A stretch of 64,000 bases of DNA, taken from positions 122,943,866 to 123,007,865 of the forward strand of contig OV884011.1 in assembly GCA_930367205.1 (NCBI GenBank), in the 5' to 3' direction. This stretch comes from Acanthosoma haemorrhoidale. Taxonomy: Eukaryota > Arthropoda > Insecta > Hemiptera > Acanthosomatidae. Positions 22,493 through 33,527 of the stretch are shown here, piece by piece. The position numbers were made by a program, and so were the translations under genes. The notes under the pieces are model-generated. The model made no database searches and had not been told where the DNA came from. It saw only the letters and a list, made by a program, of their open reading frames with translations. The first letter of the stretch is position 1, and each line of letters begins with the position of its first letter.

Positions 22493-23100
22493 TATCCAGG
22501 GTATTCCAAAAAAAAAATTACCACGTTTTATTAGCTTGTAAAAAGCTATTTTCATGTTTGTAGTAGATTCAACTGTTGAAAAATAATTCCACATTACGTT
22601 TCTAAGATTTTCTAAGACGGTATGTGTTAAGTACGTAAGTGGCGGTGTGTGTGATAAGTACTGCTGGAAATGCAAGAAAGCTGCAGAAGTACAAAGACGA
22701 CTTTGGAGAGAATGTCAGTGATCAGAGAGTAGACTCACTATAAGACAAACTAGAGATAATTTTCAAACAGATGACACTGTACAAAATATTTACGTTTCGG
22801 GAAACCAAGGTCAACTGATTTGTATCGCCTATAGCCAAAAACATCGCTTTGCTAGGCCGCTCGTGAAGTAAGACTTCCAAAGGAAACTGTTCATCACATT
22901 TTCAAGAAATTTATTTGGAATAGATTCTGTTAGTACAAGCTCTTAATAAAGATGTGGAAGATAAGAGAGTAGAGTTTTGTGAGTGTTATTTAGCAAAATT
23001 TTTAATTTCAATTCCTTCAAATCCTGATCTAGATTTGGTTTCAATACCTCCAGAAATGTTAATTTGAACTATCAAAAAGATTATGAAGTTTTCCCGAAAC
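22493..23100 (+). pseudogene. DNA-transposase relic (HTH/mariner-like type)
   Basis: The stretch opens with ccagggtattccaaaa, which looks like the terminal inverted repeat of an IS630/Tc1/mariner-type element. Around 22680 a frame reads AAEVQRRLWREC, around 22725 SRLTIRQTRDNFQTDDTVQN, around 22868 VRLPKETVHHIFKKF, and around 22975 EFCECYL. This order (a helix-turn-helix text, then a second helix ending ETVHHI.KK, then EFC) is found in widespread arthropod transposases with an N-terminal paired HTH. Stops and frameshifts abound and no right-hand terminal repeat was found. Confidence 0.5.
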
Positions 23101-23845
23101 CGTTTAAGAAGAATTGTTTGTTCACTTAATCATTTTGGTTTTGTTTGAACTTACTACATAAAACAAAAATTATGCAAGTTAGTTCATTATTGATGTAAAC
23201 AAATTTAGTCAGTAAAACTTAAATAAATAATTTATGATAGCAAAAATAAAAGGGTGGCGGTAGAAATGAATGCCTGTAAACAAGCACACAAACAAGAATA
23301 AAAAATATATGTGGATAGACAAAACTTAAGTTCATTTGTGAAGATAAAACTCACAAAAAACGCTTAGCAATAAGACAAGGTGGCATAAGACACCAAAGTG
23401 TAGTAAGATAAAAACAAAGTTAATAATTATAAATAATCTTTTATAAAGTAATAAAAAATGCCGAGGAATATCATCGCATTAATAAATTTTCTTTTTAGTT
23501 TTAGACGCAAGTCATTAGTTACTCGAATATAGATGAGGCAGTCTCCTAAATTAATCCTTTATAATCTGATCGAAAATTGACCTGAGCCACTGGAGGCCTA
23601 CGAGAAGGCAAGATAAGGCCCAGATATGTATCAAGGATCGGGGAAGCCGTGATTTGTGGGGTAAGCCAAGAGGGTGGAAGAACAGTTAATGGGGCGATCA
23701 GCTGATAAAAGAGGAAACAATGAGGTGCAATCAGACATAAGAAATATGGCCTCTCGTCTGTCAGTCAGATGCACTTAGGCTAAATCATCCTCTATTGTCG
23801 CGGAGACCGCTTATTCCTTGAGGTATTGTGGTCGTCAGCAAATCC
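23101..23845. other. AT-rich intergenic DNA
   Basis: No gene was recognised. The part after 23560 is GC-richer but has no readable conserved protein. Confidence 0.35.
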
Positions 23846-23858
23846 AACTGTATCGGAC

Positions 23859-24063
23859 CAAAAAGAAGGTGAGCCTCATCACCTAGTGTGAATATTAACA
23901 CTGACAGTGAAGACTGAGTACTATTAACAACATCAAAACATTTATTGTATTATGCACTCCTCCAAATGCATTTAAATGCAGGAAGAGGAGAATTTTGTAA
24001 GTCGATTATTATTTTGTTATTTTTCTTTTGTACATTGTATTTGAGGTTTTTTTAAAAAAAAAA
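23859..24063 (+). mobile_element. LINE-B 3' tail, 5'-truncated, with TSD
   Basis: aactgtatcggac occurs at 23846-23858 and again at 24064-24076, a 13-bp TSD. The first two A of the right copy may belong to the poly(A). The insert ends in an A-tract (24054-24065) and contains the LINE-B tail words cctccaaatgcat-taa-tgcag and aagaggag, also present at 47710-47745. Only about 200 bp of the element were inserted. Confidence 0.78.
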
Positions 24064-24076
24064 AACTGTATCGGAC

Positions 24077-24604
24077 TGTAGTAAAGAAAAGCATTATATA
24101 TAATTCAAATAAGATTTACCGATAAATGTGGGTGCTTGAATACAACATATGACATCACATACACCCAACGATCCCCTGGCATGCACGTCCACGCACACTC
24201 TCACACACGCACTCAGAAAGATCGCCGCTGACAGTCATCTTGATAGAAAAGAAACAATTGGTAAAATCAAGATTAAAGATTGGAAGTGACGAATACTGAT
24301 GGAAATAAAGATGCAAAGGTTTTTTTGTTTTTTTTTCAAAACCCTTAACTCAATATATACAAATTGATTATTACATATTCCACAATAAGGAATCTTTACA
24401 TAAATGCGCATTATGCTTATTATATTCTATGTAATTTGTAAGGTTTACAAGAATTTTACTATGGTGTACTAGATAATACAAAGCGTTGACCATCTTAAGA
24501 ATGAGTTGTGCTAATTCCAACCTAAATTTAAATAAACTAATTTAACCTCATTTTCGCGCACAGCTTGTTGCTATCGATATGGGAAGGGTGTGTGGGTTAT
24601 AGTG
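24077..24604. other. AT-rich intergenic DNA
   Basis: A CA/AC-rich patch (24165-24215, cacacgcactc-like) is present. Nothing else was recognised. Confidence 0.35.
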
Positions 24605-24847
24605 TTAAACACTGGGTTTGTCAGGTGCTGCAAGGAATCTAAAAACATGATGTGTCTCCAGTGAATGAACTAACCCACCAACGGCACACGTAGCAACGCA
24701 TGTAGGTCGACGTTCTTTAACTTCTGGAGAGAGGTATGTCTGTCCACTTTTCTTATGATACCATTCTGAAATCTCCATATTGGCTGTACTAAGTGAGTAT
24801 ATAGCGGGGCACCGTACAAGGAGCAGGCCGGAGGACATATTTATATA
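24605..24847 (-). pseudogene. LINE-B ORF2 C-terminal fragment
   Basis: On the minus strand, frame-shifted text parallels the LINE-B C-terminus: NKYVLRPAP, then KWTDIPL, a Val/Ser-rich segment, then TGDTSCF. The same order in the intact-looking copies is INKCILRPALLYGTPL...VVRHTS...RRHIKFFDSL. The fragment has no poly(A), TSD or intact frame and ends where the adjacent MITE begins. Confidence 0.55.
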
Positions 24848-24957
24848 CACAGGTGGTCTTAAAAGTTTCCGACCTCAACATGAAGATGATAATAAAATAA
24901 ACAAAAGCTAGTGAGATAAAAGCTTATTTAGGTCGGAAACTTTTCAGACCACTCTTG
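24848..24957. mobile_element. Mariner-type MITE, 110 bp
   Basis: Left arm CACAGGTGGTCTTAAAAG followed by tttccgacct (24848-24875) is the inverted copy of the right arm aggtcggaaac followed by ttttcagaccactcttg (24930-24957), with about three mismatches over 28 bp. A TA dinucleotide directly abuts each side (24846-24847 and 24958-24959), the TSD of Tc1/mariner elements. The 54-bp centre has no coding capacity, so movement would need a transposase supplied elsewhere. Confidence 0.85.
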
Positions 24958-24959
24958 TA

Positions 24960-27804
24960 TCATTAGTTCCATCGAATACAAAGGTTTTTCTGGCAATGGA
25001 CAAGAAAATAATGGTCAAATCATGTTATTTGTGGGAAGGGAGTTACAGGTTGGATATTAGTGGTGACATTAAGTATGTAAGTGAATAAAAAAGTAATTTA
25101 TTCGGGACTGAGCCCCCTTAGAATAACTAAATAAAAGCTAGGTTGATGAAAGCCCAACATATATTATATCATACTTAACATTAGTCAATTCACCACAAAT
25201 ACATTCACTTAAATAGGATTTCAAGGTTAGTCCTGAATTCACAAATAAAAAGATACTGTCCCTTCGCTGGGGCCTTGGAATAGCACCCGCAATGCTGGTG
25301 TGAAAGTTAGGCACTTCAGCATTCCAGGTCCCTGTTGAGGTCATCCATAAAATGCTTTTGGCTTATGTTTATGTAACGTATTTTATTTTTATGATCGTAT
25401 TTAAATTAATAAGAACTGGACGAGATGAAAGTATAAATATTAAACATAAAAGTAGTGATATCAACTATATAAATTATGTTCTGAGACTGACTTGACACCT
25501 GCTAGTTGTGTTACTTCGGTGATGTATGTCCTGCTATGACAATGTTCCGGTTAATAAATCAGCATTGTCAGTATGGCCGCCAGATAATGGCCTAAGCTAA
25601 TGCCGAAGGGAATATCGATTCCGTCGGTACACATGGAATATTACATCTAATATCAACAAGAAAACTGTGCATAAATATTAAAAAGTTTACCTTTCAACTT
25701 TTCTGATTATCTTTTCACCGTTTCCCGTAGGGTGTAGACGAAAGGTGAGGATCGTTGGCTGCTCTGCCACAGATACATTAATCACTGCCGCTTAGTTTAA
25801 TCCCGTGTAAGCACCCGTTAGTCCCGACCCTGTAAGTCCTGGAGCAAGTTTGTAACTTACGGCGGTCGCTTGTCCCTACTCCAAATGTCGGCTGCAAGTC
25901 CAACTTCCTTCCCCCTTTGTTGTCAGTCATTTTGTGGAGTACCTTATTGCATTCCAAGTTCAATTACTGGTGTGCATTCTAATATGGAAGGAAGTTAACC
26001 TACCACTAGCAGTATACACACATACCTGGTTATAGTATACATACCTGGCTAACCAGGTTAATAGGTTAATCAGAGGATCAGTTTAATCAGGATATCAACC
26101 CCGACCCTGCTGATTTCATTTTCCTTTGGCTAATAATTATTACCTATTGTGGAATCTATATCACATCTAAATGCACCATGAGTAAAGGACATCATGATAA
26201 CATTTTATTTCATCTCTCACCAATTTATCACCGTGACTTACTTGTTTCTATTTGCTGTCACTATAAAAAAACTATTATTGTCTAATTCACGATAAGTTTG
26301 GTTCGAATGTTGTTCAGTACTCAATGAAAAAATCATTTCAACGATTCAGAGGCTCCTACTGGTAACCTGGTTTATTTTTTTTTGATTTAGATTTATATAG
26401 TTATAATAAGAATGTTCTAGTTCATAAATAGATCAATCCTAATCATAAAAAGAAATAATTTTGACGTAAAATAAAAGGAACTTGGGAATCAAAATAATAA
26501 TGATAGGCTCATACCTACCAAAAAAAATGTTTCCAACGATTGACACTCAGAATTTTCTCATTTTCTACAGCATTAACATAAATAATTGGCATTCAATTCT
26601 GTACAAAGCAGTGCATAAGCTCCAGGGCTGACACACCAGTTGGCAACACCCCAGAAGGGGAGGGGATGTGTAAATACCGCTTCAACAAGACAACAGGAAG
26701 GAGATGGTATTAGAACTGTTTGCTCCAGGAAAAAAAGTTAGTTTAGATGGAATCAAGCCAACAGCCTTTTCAGCTTTACTTACTCAAGAGTGAACTTGCT
26801 GCTTGTTCATGTCGAGAATAAATAAATTAAAAAAATATTTTCTCTGGCATCATAAAGTTTATAAGATTTCCACAAAAGAATATGATTACTGTGAATTCAT
26901 AGAATGGTGTCAAAATAAATAGTCAATTTTTAAGAACAAAAATTGACTCTGGTGCTTGTCGTGAATGATTTCTATTCCTGATCAACAGGACATAAACAAG
27001 TTAACAAAATTAAAAATTGAAGTTACATCTTTAAGCTGAATAATACCTTTTTCTTGAATAGTTCCTATTTTACTATGTTAGCACATAGTTAATTGGTCAC
27101 ATAAAATAGATCACCGCATAACACACCTAGCTGTGTGTAGCTGTAAAATACTGGAAGGACGAGGTCTATTCGACTAATACATGTTCCTGGAAAGATAAAA
27201 TAATAAAATAAAATCTTTCACAGACTTTAGAAGACATTTTAGAAACAGCTAATTAATTGGTTATTCGAAGAAAATAATGGATTCAGATTTTAAACATTGG
27301 TCCAATACGTTCTATAAACAAACAGATATATTTTATCCATTAAATTACTGATATTACGAACAATGAATAATTATTATACCCATGAATAGTAAATTAGAAC
27401 ATACTACCCACAAAGAGCACATAAGGGACCAACAGTTATTTGAGGTGGTCACAACGAACAGTTTACTCCTATAAATGTAATTGTGCAAAAATGTCACAAA
27501 TGAAACATTTTCTACAATTAAATGTTGCCTTATTGTAAATTTTATTATCTATGATATATAGATCCCTCACTTCAAACAGTAGCTTATTCAAAAGACATTG
27601 CTCCCTTCTTTTCATTTAGTATGAAAACAGTGCTTACCAACATACAGCCAAATTCAAAACCATTACTCAATAAATTTAAACACATTGTTACTACGTACAT
27701 TGAGCACTTCATTATTTAGAGTTATTACAACGTATGCATAAGAAAGATGTAAACAATAACAAGACCTATGTAGTTAGTAAGTTAGATTAGGAAACTGTAT
27801 ATAT
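24960..27804. other. AT-rich intergenic DNA
   Basis: Read on both strands without finding a gene. A moderately GC-rich patch at 25700-25970 gives a minus-strand 61-codon frame without motif. A GC-richer patch at 26620-26740 likewise gives nothing. Confidence 0.35.
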
Positions 27805-27831
27805 ATATAGGAAAACCGCGTTCTCTTGGGG

Positions 27832-28360
27832 GCATTTCGAGTACGGGACGATTGCCTTTTGGTCTGAAGGGGGCCCTGTTGACCTTCCAGCGTCTCATGG
27901 ACGAACTACAAAGGGGACTAGGCGAAGACTTTTTGCAGGTGTATATGGACGATTTAATAGCGTTTAGCCAAACCGAACAGGAACACCTGCAACATCCATC
28001 TGCGTCAGGTCCTCGCCAGAGTACGCGAGTTTGGATTGAAATTATCACGTGGTCTCGCAGAACGGGCTACAACCAGACCAGGAACGGGTGAAGCCCATAC
28101 AAGAAGCTCCACTACCGAACAATACCCGCGGGATCAGACAATTTTTGGGAATGATTAACTACTATAGGAAATTCATTCCCGGGATAGCGGAATTGACGAA
28201 CCCCCTAACGGAGACTTTGAAAAAGGGGAAAAGGTTTTGCATAGGGCCGGAACAAGCGGCGTGTATAGCGAAGTGCAGGAAAATCCGGACCACCAGGCCG
28301 TTATTGGCCTTCCCCGATTTCCAAAGACCCTTCCGAATCACGATAGGTGTTAGCGAGATC
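27832..28360 (+). pseudogene. Gypsy pol fragment 1: RT palm to start of RNase H
   Basis: [19 protein letters not shown] is followed by QVYMDDLIAFSQTEQEHLQH, which holds the YMDD catalytic box. A gap then removes the block after FGLKLS. The next frame (28049 on) reads RGIRQFLGMINYYRKFIPG and PLLAFPDFQRPFRITIGVSE, where the last four residues replace the TDAS entry of RNase H. The text stops there and turns directly into gag near 28360-28400, a fusion breakpoint. Confidence 0.75.
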
Positions 28361-28389
28361 GCTGTCTTTCGTATCGCTGTCGTGCGGGG

Positions 28390-29381
28390 CTGTTTCGCAA
28401 ATAACTTCCTTAAAGGGGGTGACTGGCTGATTACGCGGATAGAGGGAAAACGGTCGGAAGACCTGATAACGGAAAAGGACGCAGAATCGCTGAAGGCTGC
28501 TCTGGTGTGCAGAGTGAAGCGGAGTGTCCTGAACATGATCCAGGCCGGCGAGGAGACCTCGTGGTACGTAGTGAAGATGCGACTGAAGAAAGCTTTCGGT
28601 GGAGGAAGATGAGCCCCTGAAGAGTACATTTTTAAACTCTTCAGGGAAACGAAGAGCTACTAGCAGACGAACAGACAGTACGCCGTAACTATGCTGGCCA
28701 GATATAACAATATCACGGAGAAGATGTGGGAGACAGTAAGCACGGCGGAAGTAGAAGCCAGGATGGCGTTCTTATCAACTATACTGAAAGCGAAGAAGAC
28801 CGGAAGAAAGGAAGGGTTACCGAGAACGCACATTTCTGGAATGTGTCCACAATTGGCGGACAGCAGTGCCAGAGAGGGAGATATCACAGTCGGGCGAGGA
28901 AGAAACGGGCTAGAGAAGAGTGCCGTAGAGAAGGTTCAAAACCACGCCCATCGCATGGAAGAAGAAGGAGGCGGATTACGGTGAAAGAGAAAGAGTAACG
29001 GTGGTGGAAACAAAGCCAAGGAAACGTGTGACGCTCCAGAAGGCGAGACGACAGGAAGTGCTATGAGTGCGGGAAGGCAAGACATTTAATAGCACAGTGC
29101 CCACGCACTAGGTGCTTCGAATGTGGCATGGAAGGGCATGTAGCCAGTCAGTGCCCGTATATTAGCCGACGCAGAGACGGGAACAGACCTGAACCGATGG
29201 AGATAACGCTCAGAGGATGCGGAGGAAGGAGAGGCCGCACCTGGAAGCGTCAGAGACCTCGGAAACTTCCGAGACAGAAGAAGAGAGGAAAGAACCAGGA
29301 AACCGAATGGGCTGGGGAAGCGGAAAGGCCCGGAGGACCACTCGACGACAAACATCAGAGGAGAGGGAAGAACGTGATATC
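28390..29381 (+). pseudogene. Gypsy gag relic with two CCHC knuckles
   Basis: 28390-28612 encodes NNFLKGGDWLITRI and ESLKAALVCRVKRSVLNMIQ, aligned with residues ~66-125 of the intact gag at 49118. Frameshifted pieces follow. At 29051-29160 come two CX2CX4HX4C zinc knuckles (CYECGKARHLIAQC and CFECGMEGHVASQC) and then PEPMEI. The gag N-terminus is missing, lost at the fusion with pol fragment 1. The gag frame ends at a UGA (29382-29384), the same place as in the intact element. Confidence 0.75.
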
Positions 29382-29537
29382 TGATCAGAGTGGTGGCGGA
29401 GAGGCGACCGCACGATAGTAAATAATAGTGTGAAAGTCGTGGATAGCGGTCTGCCTATCATAAGATTCGTGAGGGGAGTTAAGTGTCTAGTGGATACTGG
29501 GAGTACTAACACAATAATGTGTCGGGAAACACTATAG
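29382..29537 (+). pseudogene. Conserved UGA followed by in-frame Gypsy protease
   Basis: Directly after TGA (29382-29384) the same frame is open through RRGDR and LPIIRFVRG to LVDTGSTNTIM at about 29484-29516, the aspartic protease active site (DTGS), until a TAG at 29535-29537. Counting codons, the stop lies five codons before Arg-Gly-Asp-Arg in this copy and also in the intact copy (50306-50308). Both share the 14-nt word gagaggcgaccgca just downstream. Confidence 0.75.
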
Positions 29538-29739
29538 AGGATATGTGAAGGAGAGAGGATGCCCCAAATACAGGTATGCTCATATAACTTGATCACCCTG
29601 GGGGCCCCTGTAAGGTTGAAGGGGAGGCAGTAATAGGGCTAGATAGATGGGAACGCGATGAGGAGATTTTTAGTTCATAGAGTTTACGTGGTAGAAAAGA
29701 TGCCCCGGTAATATGGAGGGATCATAGGGTGTGATTTGT

Positions 29740-30260
29740 GAGGAGCTGGACAAACTGAAAAAGCAGGGGATTATAGTGGACAGTACTTCGTCATATAACA
29801 GCCCCTTGAGGGCGGTCAAGAAAAAGATATAGAGTTGTAGTAGACTACAGAAAACTCAATGAGAATACGGTGGACGAAAAATATCCAATCCCCAGGTTTG
29901 ACGACATTTTGGACAGGCTGAGCGGGGCGAAGATATTTATCACACGGGATATCACCAGATTCAACTTCACCCTAGAGACCAACACAAGACGGCCTTCACG
30001 TTTCAGAGAGGCCACTATGAGTTTCTGAGGATGCCATTCGACCTGAAGAATGCACCTATTACGTTCCAGCGTCTCATGGATGAGTTTCTACGAGGGATAG
30101 ACGAGTCCGTATATGGATGACCTCTTGATATTCAGTGCGACCGAGGCACAACATGCGGATCACCTGCGGATGGTCTTCGATCGCGTGAGGCAATTTGGCT
30201 TGAAATTGTCAGACGAAAAGTCCCGTCCAGGATAAGAGGTGATTAATTTTTTGGGGCATA
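29740..30260 (+). pseudogene. Gypsy pol fragment 2: RT fingers and palm
   Basis: Text includes [71 protein letters not shown] and [16 protein letters not shown], followed by FGLKLSDEKS. It is interrupted by an early stop in KKKI-TAG near 29830 and by frameshifts. The YMDD box is intact. It breaks off within the LGHTI region at ~30260, where inverted DNA begins. Confidence 0.7.
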
Positions 30261-30371
30261 CGACGCGATAGCCGATCCGCGACGGCATTCTTCGTACTCT
30301 TCCGTGCACGATTTGGAAAGTGTATGCCACAAGGCGTTCTTTCCACTGCACCACCCTTGCGGACGGTACCT
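30261..30371 (-). pseudogene. Inverted fragment of Gypsy RNase H C-terminus
   Basis: On the minus strand this ~110-bp piece reads PSARVVQWKERLVAYTFQIVHG and, one frame over, KSTKNAVADRLSRR. It is the end of the RNase H/tether region (SSARVTRWKEFLSQY...GKENVVADWLSR in the intact element). It lies in opposite orientation between two plus-strand RT fragments. It must come from a separate insertion or a template-switch/repair event. Confidence 0.7.
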
Positions 30372-30377
30372 AAATAA

Positions 30378-31250
30378 ATCAACGGCTCGATCTGAAGGCG
30401 GGATATTATCAAATACAGATGCATCAGAGAGAACAGCACAAGACGGCTTTCACATTTGTACGCTGGCACTGCGTATTCACTAGAATGCTTTTCGGGCTAA
30501 AGAATGCGCCTGTTATTCCAAAGATTAATGGTCGAACTCTTGAGAGGCATCGAGGAATCTTACTGCCAAATATATATGTACGATCTTATAGTTTTCAGAA
30601 ATTCGGGTTGAAATTATCGGCGGAAAAATCGCTTGTTGGCCAAGCACAAGTAAGATTTTCGGGCCATATAATCTCAAGAGAGGGAGTGCAAACCAATCGG
30701 AGCATATTCGAGGCGATTCAGAGGATGGCCATTCCGAAGGACGTCAAAGGAATCCGGTGCCTTCTCAGATCGAAGAACTATTACCATAGGTTTGAACCGG
30801 AAATGGCGGAATGCCAGGTCCCGATCAATAATCTACCCCAAAGATTGAGGACAACATTCAGCGGGCATAGAGTGGGATACAGGGGGAGCATATCCTCGCC
30901 TTCGCACTTCCTCCCGAATTTCGCACTCCCGTTCATTGGACGCCCGTGGATACGCGTTGGGGGCGGTAATCTCACAAGATCGTGACGAAGGAGAGAGACC
31001 TATCGCATATGCTAGCAGGCACCTTACGGACCCCGAGAGCAGGTATAACGCGCTAGAATGGGAATTGCTGGGGATCGTATGGGTGATAGAGCACTTCCGT
31101 CCCTTCGTCTCCGGAAGGCGATTTAGGGTCCGAACGGACCATCGACCCCTATAATGGGTGGGGAAGCTGAAGGAGTCGTCGGCGCGCATAACACGATGGA
31201 AGGAATTCCTTAGCCAGTATACGATGGATATCGTACACAAGCCAGGGTGA
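30378..31250 (+). pseudogene. Gypsy pol fragment 3: RT palm to RNase H
   Basis: The piece restarts upstream of the point where fragment 2 ended: LDLKAGYYQIQMHQREQHKT, MLFGLKNAP, then YMYD in place of YMDD, so the active site is lost. FSGHIISREGVQ and RSKNYYHRFEPEMAE follow. RNase H at 30936-31250 shows YALGAVISQDRDEGERPIAY, LEWELLGIVWVIEHFRP and VRTDHRPL, then a stop and WVGKLKESSAR. The RNase H Asp of TDAS is damaged. Confidence 0.7.
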
Positions 31251-31256
31251 GAGAAT

Positions 31257-32405
31257 GTGGTAGCGGATTGGCTGTTGTGTGCAATCGTCATCAATGTCAT
31301 CGCACAGAGCCGGCGGGACTATTGCAAGATATCAGGCAATTCGTCCAAGAATGGTCACCCTGGACCGGGCCGAGGAGACCAACACAGAAAACGTCACGGG
31401 AGACGGCAGCTCAACGGGAGACCGGCCGTTGGATATCGAAGACATCAAGGAGATAATCAATGATAAGAAGCGCCAAATCATTTGGATCACAAAGATGTCA
31501 GGGTTGCTTAAGACCAAGTATGGCAAGTACGGCTGTTGTAACATTGTGAAAATATGGTCCTCGCCAGGAATTACGAACGACATGATCTGCCCAGCCCTGA
31601 AGTATGCGTGCACGCCAGGAAAGACGCAACATCTTAACGTGAGCAATGCGGCTATGGCGGACGGAGAGGATTGGGTTCGACCGCACGTTCATTCGGTGTA
31701 CCCTGGAAGTGGAAACCATCAGGCAAGAAGAGCGTCAACGGGAGGTTACCCTTGCCTTTCACAAGAGCAAAACGAACCACCGCGGGATCGAAGCAACCCT
31801 GCAAGTTCTCAAGCGCAGATATTTTTGGTGGGGCATGAAAAACACAATAGCGAGCGTTGTTGGAGCCTGAGTATGGCGTTCCCGAAACTATCACTTCTGA
31901 CGGAGGACGGGAGTTTAATAATGCAGGCCGAGGCGGTGGCCTTAGAGATCCGTTGGCATCTCAACACCCCAGGACACCCAAAGAGTCGGGGAGACATAGA
32001 AAGGATACATAGTATGCTTAGTGACCACTGACATACCACGGTGAAATATGGTTAGAATTGGGAGTGGCGATGAAGAAGACCGTCATCGCATACAACAACT
32101 CGGTACATACGACCACGGGTTTTCCCCGGTTGAGACGCTGGTCGGCCACAGAGGACTTCGGAGAGATGACAGGATGGCATATGACGGTAACCTACAGTCG
32201 TAGATGACGACATGACAGCGTGCGTCCTCAATAATCGTATCGCACTTGGGAAGCAGTGGACGACCGTACGCAAGTTTGAAGAAAAGAAACGCCAGCAGGT
32301 GGCGCGAGACAACCTCCAGGTCCACGATATCACGGGGAAACTCAAACTTGGCGCAATCGCATATCGCCAAAAGAACTCCAACAGAGGGAAAGACCTAGCA
32401 CTGTA
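31257..32405 (+). pseudogene. Gypsy integrase relic with internal deletion
   Basis: 31440-31650 resembles the pre-integrase region (KEIINDKKRQIIWITKMSG). Around 31745-31860 HKSKTNHRG and RYFWWGMKNTIASVVGA give the HH half of the HHCC zinc domain. The CC half and the first catalytic Asp are deleted: the text jumps at ~31870 to YGVPETITSDGGREF (second Asp), then HLNTPGHPKSRGDIERIHSM (the Glu). The C-terminal part (LGAIAYRQKNSNRGKDLALY) reaches ~32402 and is followed by a TATA-rich end. Confidence 0.7.
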
Positions 32406-33491
32406 TTATACAATATATATATAGATATATATATGTAAGTTTCGAATTCAGAAACTTAAAGGAAGTGGAGGTTGTCAGGTTATAAATCGAACATTTGCAG
32501 ATGTAGTTTAGAACTGTAATATTAAACATATGTACACATTAGCTAGTGCTACAAATATTACAATAAACAAATAAAACTTATAACCAACCTGAATCAATAC
32601 AATTGTCGATAATAAGTGTTGACAATTGCCTCAAGAAGAGTACAGCTATTCACGAGGTTAACAGCTCGGAGCCTCCTTTGATACTAACTCTCTCTGTAGA
32701 GAGACACCTAACATATGTGCCGAAGTTTGGCGGTAACGTTCAAACTTACATATATATATATATATATATTTGTGGCAGTTTGTTCATGAAATCTACTGCC
32801 TTCCACCTATATCTTTCTTATCTTAGGAGCTCTACACCCCAAGAACTCTTCACGTCAACGTTTATTACCGACTCTGAAGGGCTAATCCACTATCGGCAAA
32901 GAGGACACTGGCGGCTTAGTAATTACCTGCCTTGTCCATCAGTCCGCGGTCGATAATCGCCTTACTCCCATTAAGGACGTCCGTTTTTCCAATACTGTCG
33001 CCATTAGTACTAATAAGGAGGAGACAATTCCAATACTACACACCACACGCCAATGCTTCGTTATTTAATTAGGTGGAGCAAAAGGAAGTCAAGTGTGATT
33101 CATCATACAATTAAAGGTTTCTTTAAAAATTATTGTAATGACTAGAGCTCCTACAGCTATTGATGTACAATCAAGTTGTTAAAATATAAAATCTTTGATT
33201 TCTAGGAAACGTGTTAGGAATATATATTTTTTTAATTACAAGTTGTTAATTAATGGCTCTTTAATATTTTTAAAGAGTTACTAGTTTTTTAGAATCTCTA
33301 GGGAGCTGAGTAAAAATTTCGTTCAAAATATAAACGTACCTTAAACTCACGAAATAAATTTTGCCCACAATTTTGATGACACTTTTAATTACTTTTCAGA
33401 ACTATAGTAAATTAAGTTTCCAACATCTAATACTTATGATTAATTGATGGACGTAAAAAGCATGAGTTTATTACTCTACACAGTACGATAG

Positions 33492-33527
<36 letters not shown>

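Larger units (their letters stand above)
27805..32405 (+). mobile_element. Mosaic of degenerate Gypsy LTR-retrotransposon fragments
   Basis: This GC-rich block contains three separate RT segments, one gag, one protease, one integrase and one inverted RNase H piece, in an order no single element has. It reads RT/RNase H (27832-28360), gag (28390-29381), protease (29385-29600), RT (29740-30260), inverted RNase H end (30261-30371), RT/RNase H (30378-31250) and integrase (31257-32405). Gag, protease and integrase closely resemble the intact element at 48843-54176. The first RT piece is from a more distant Gypsy. No LTRs were found on either side. All parts carry stops, frameshifts or deletions. 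Confidence 0.85.
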
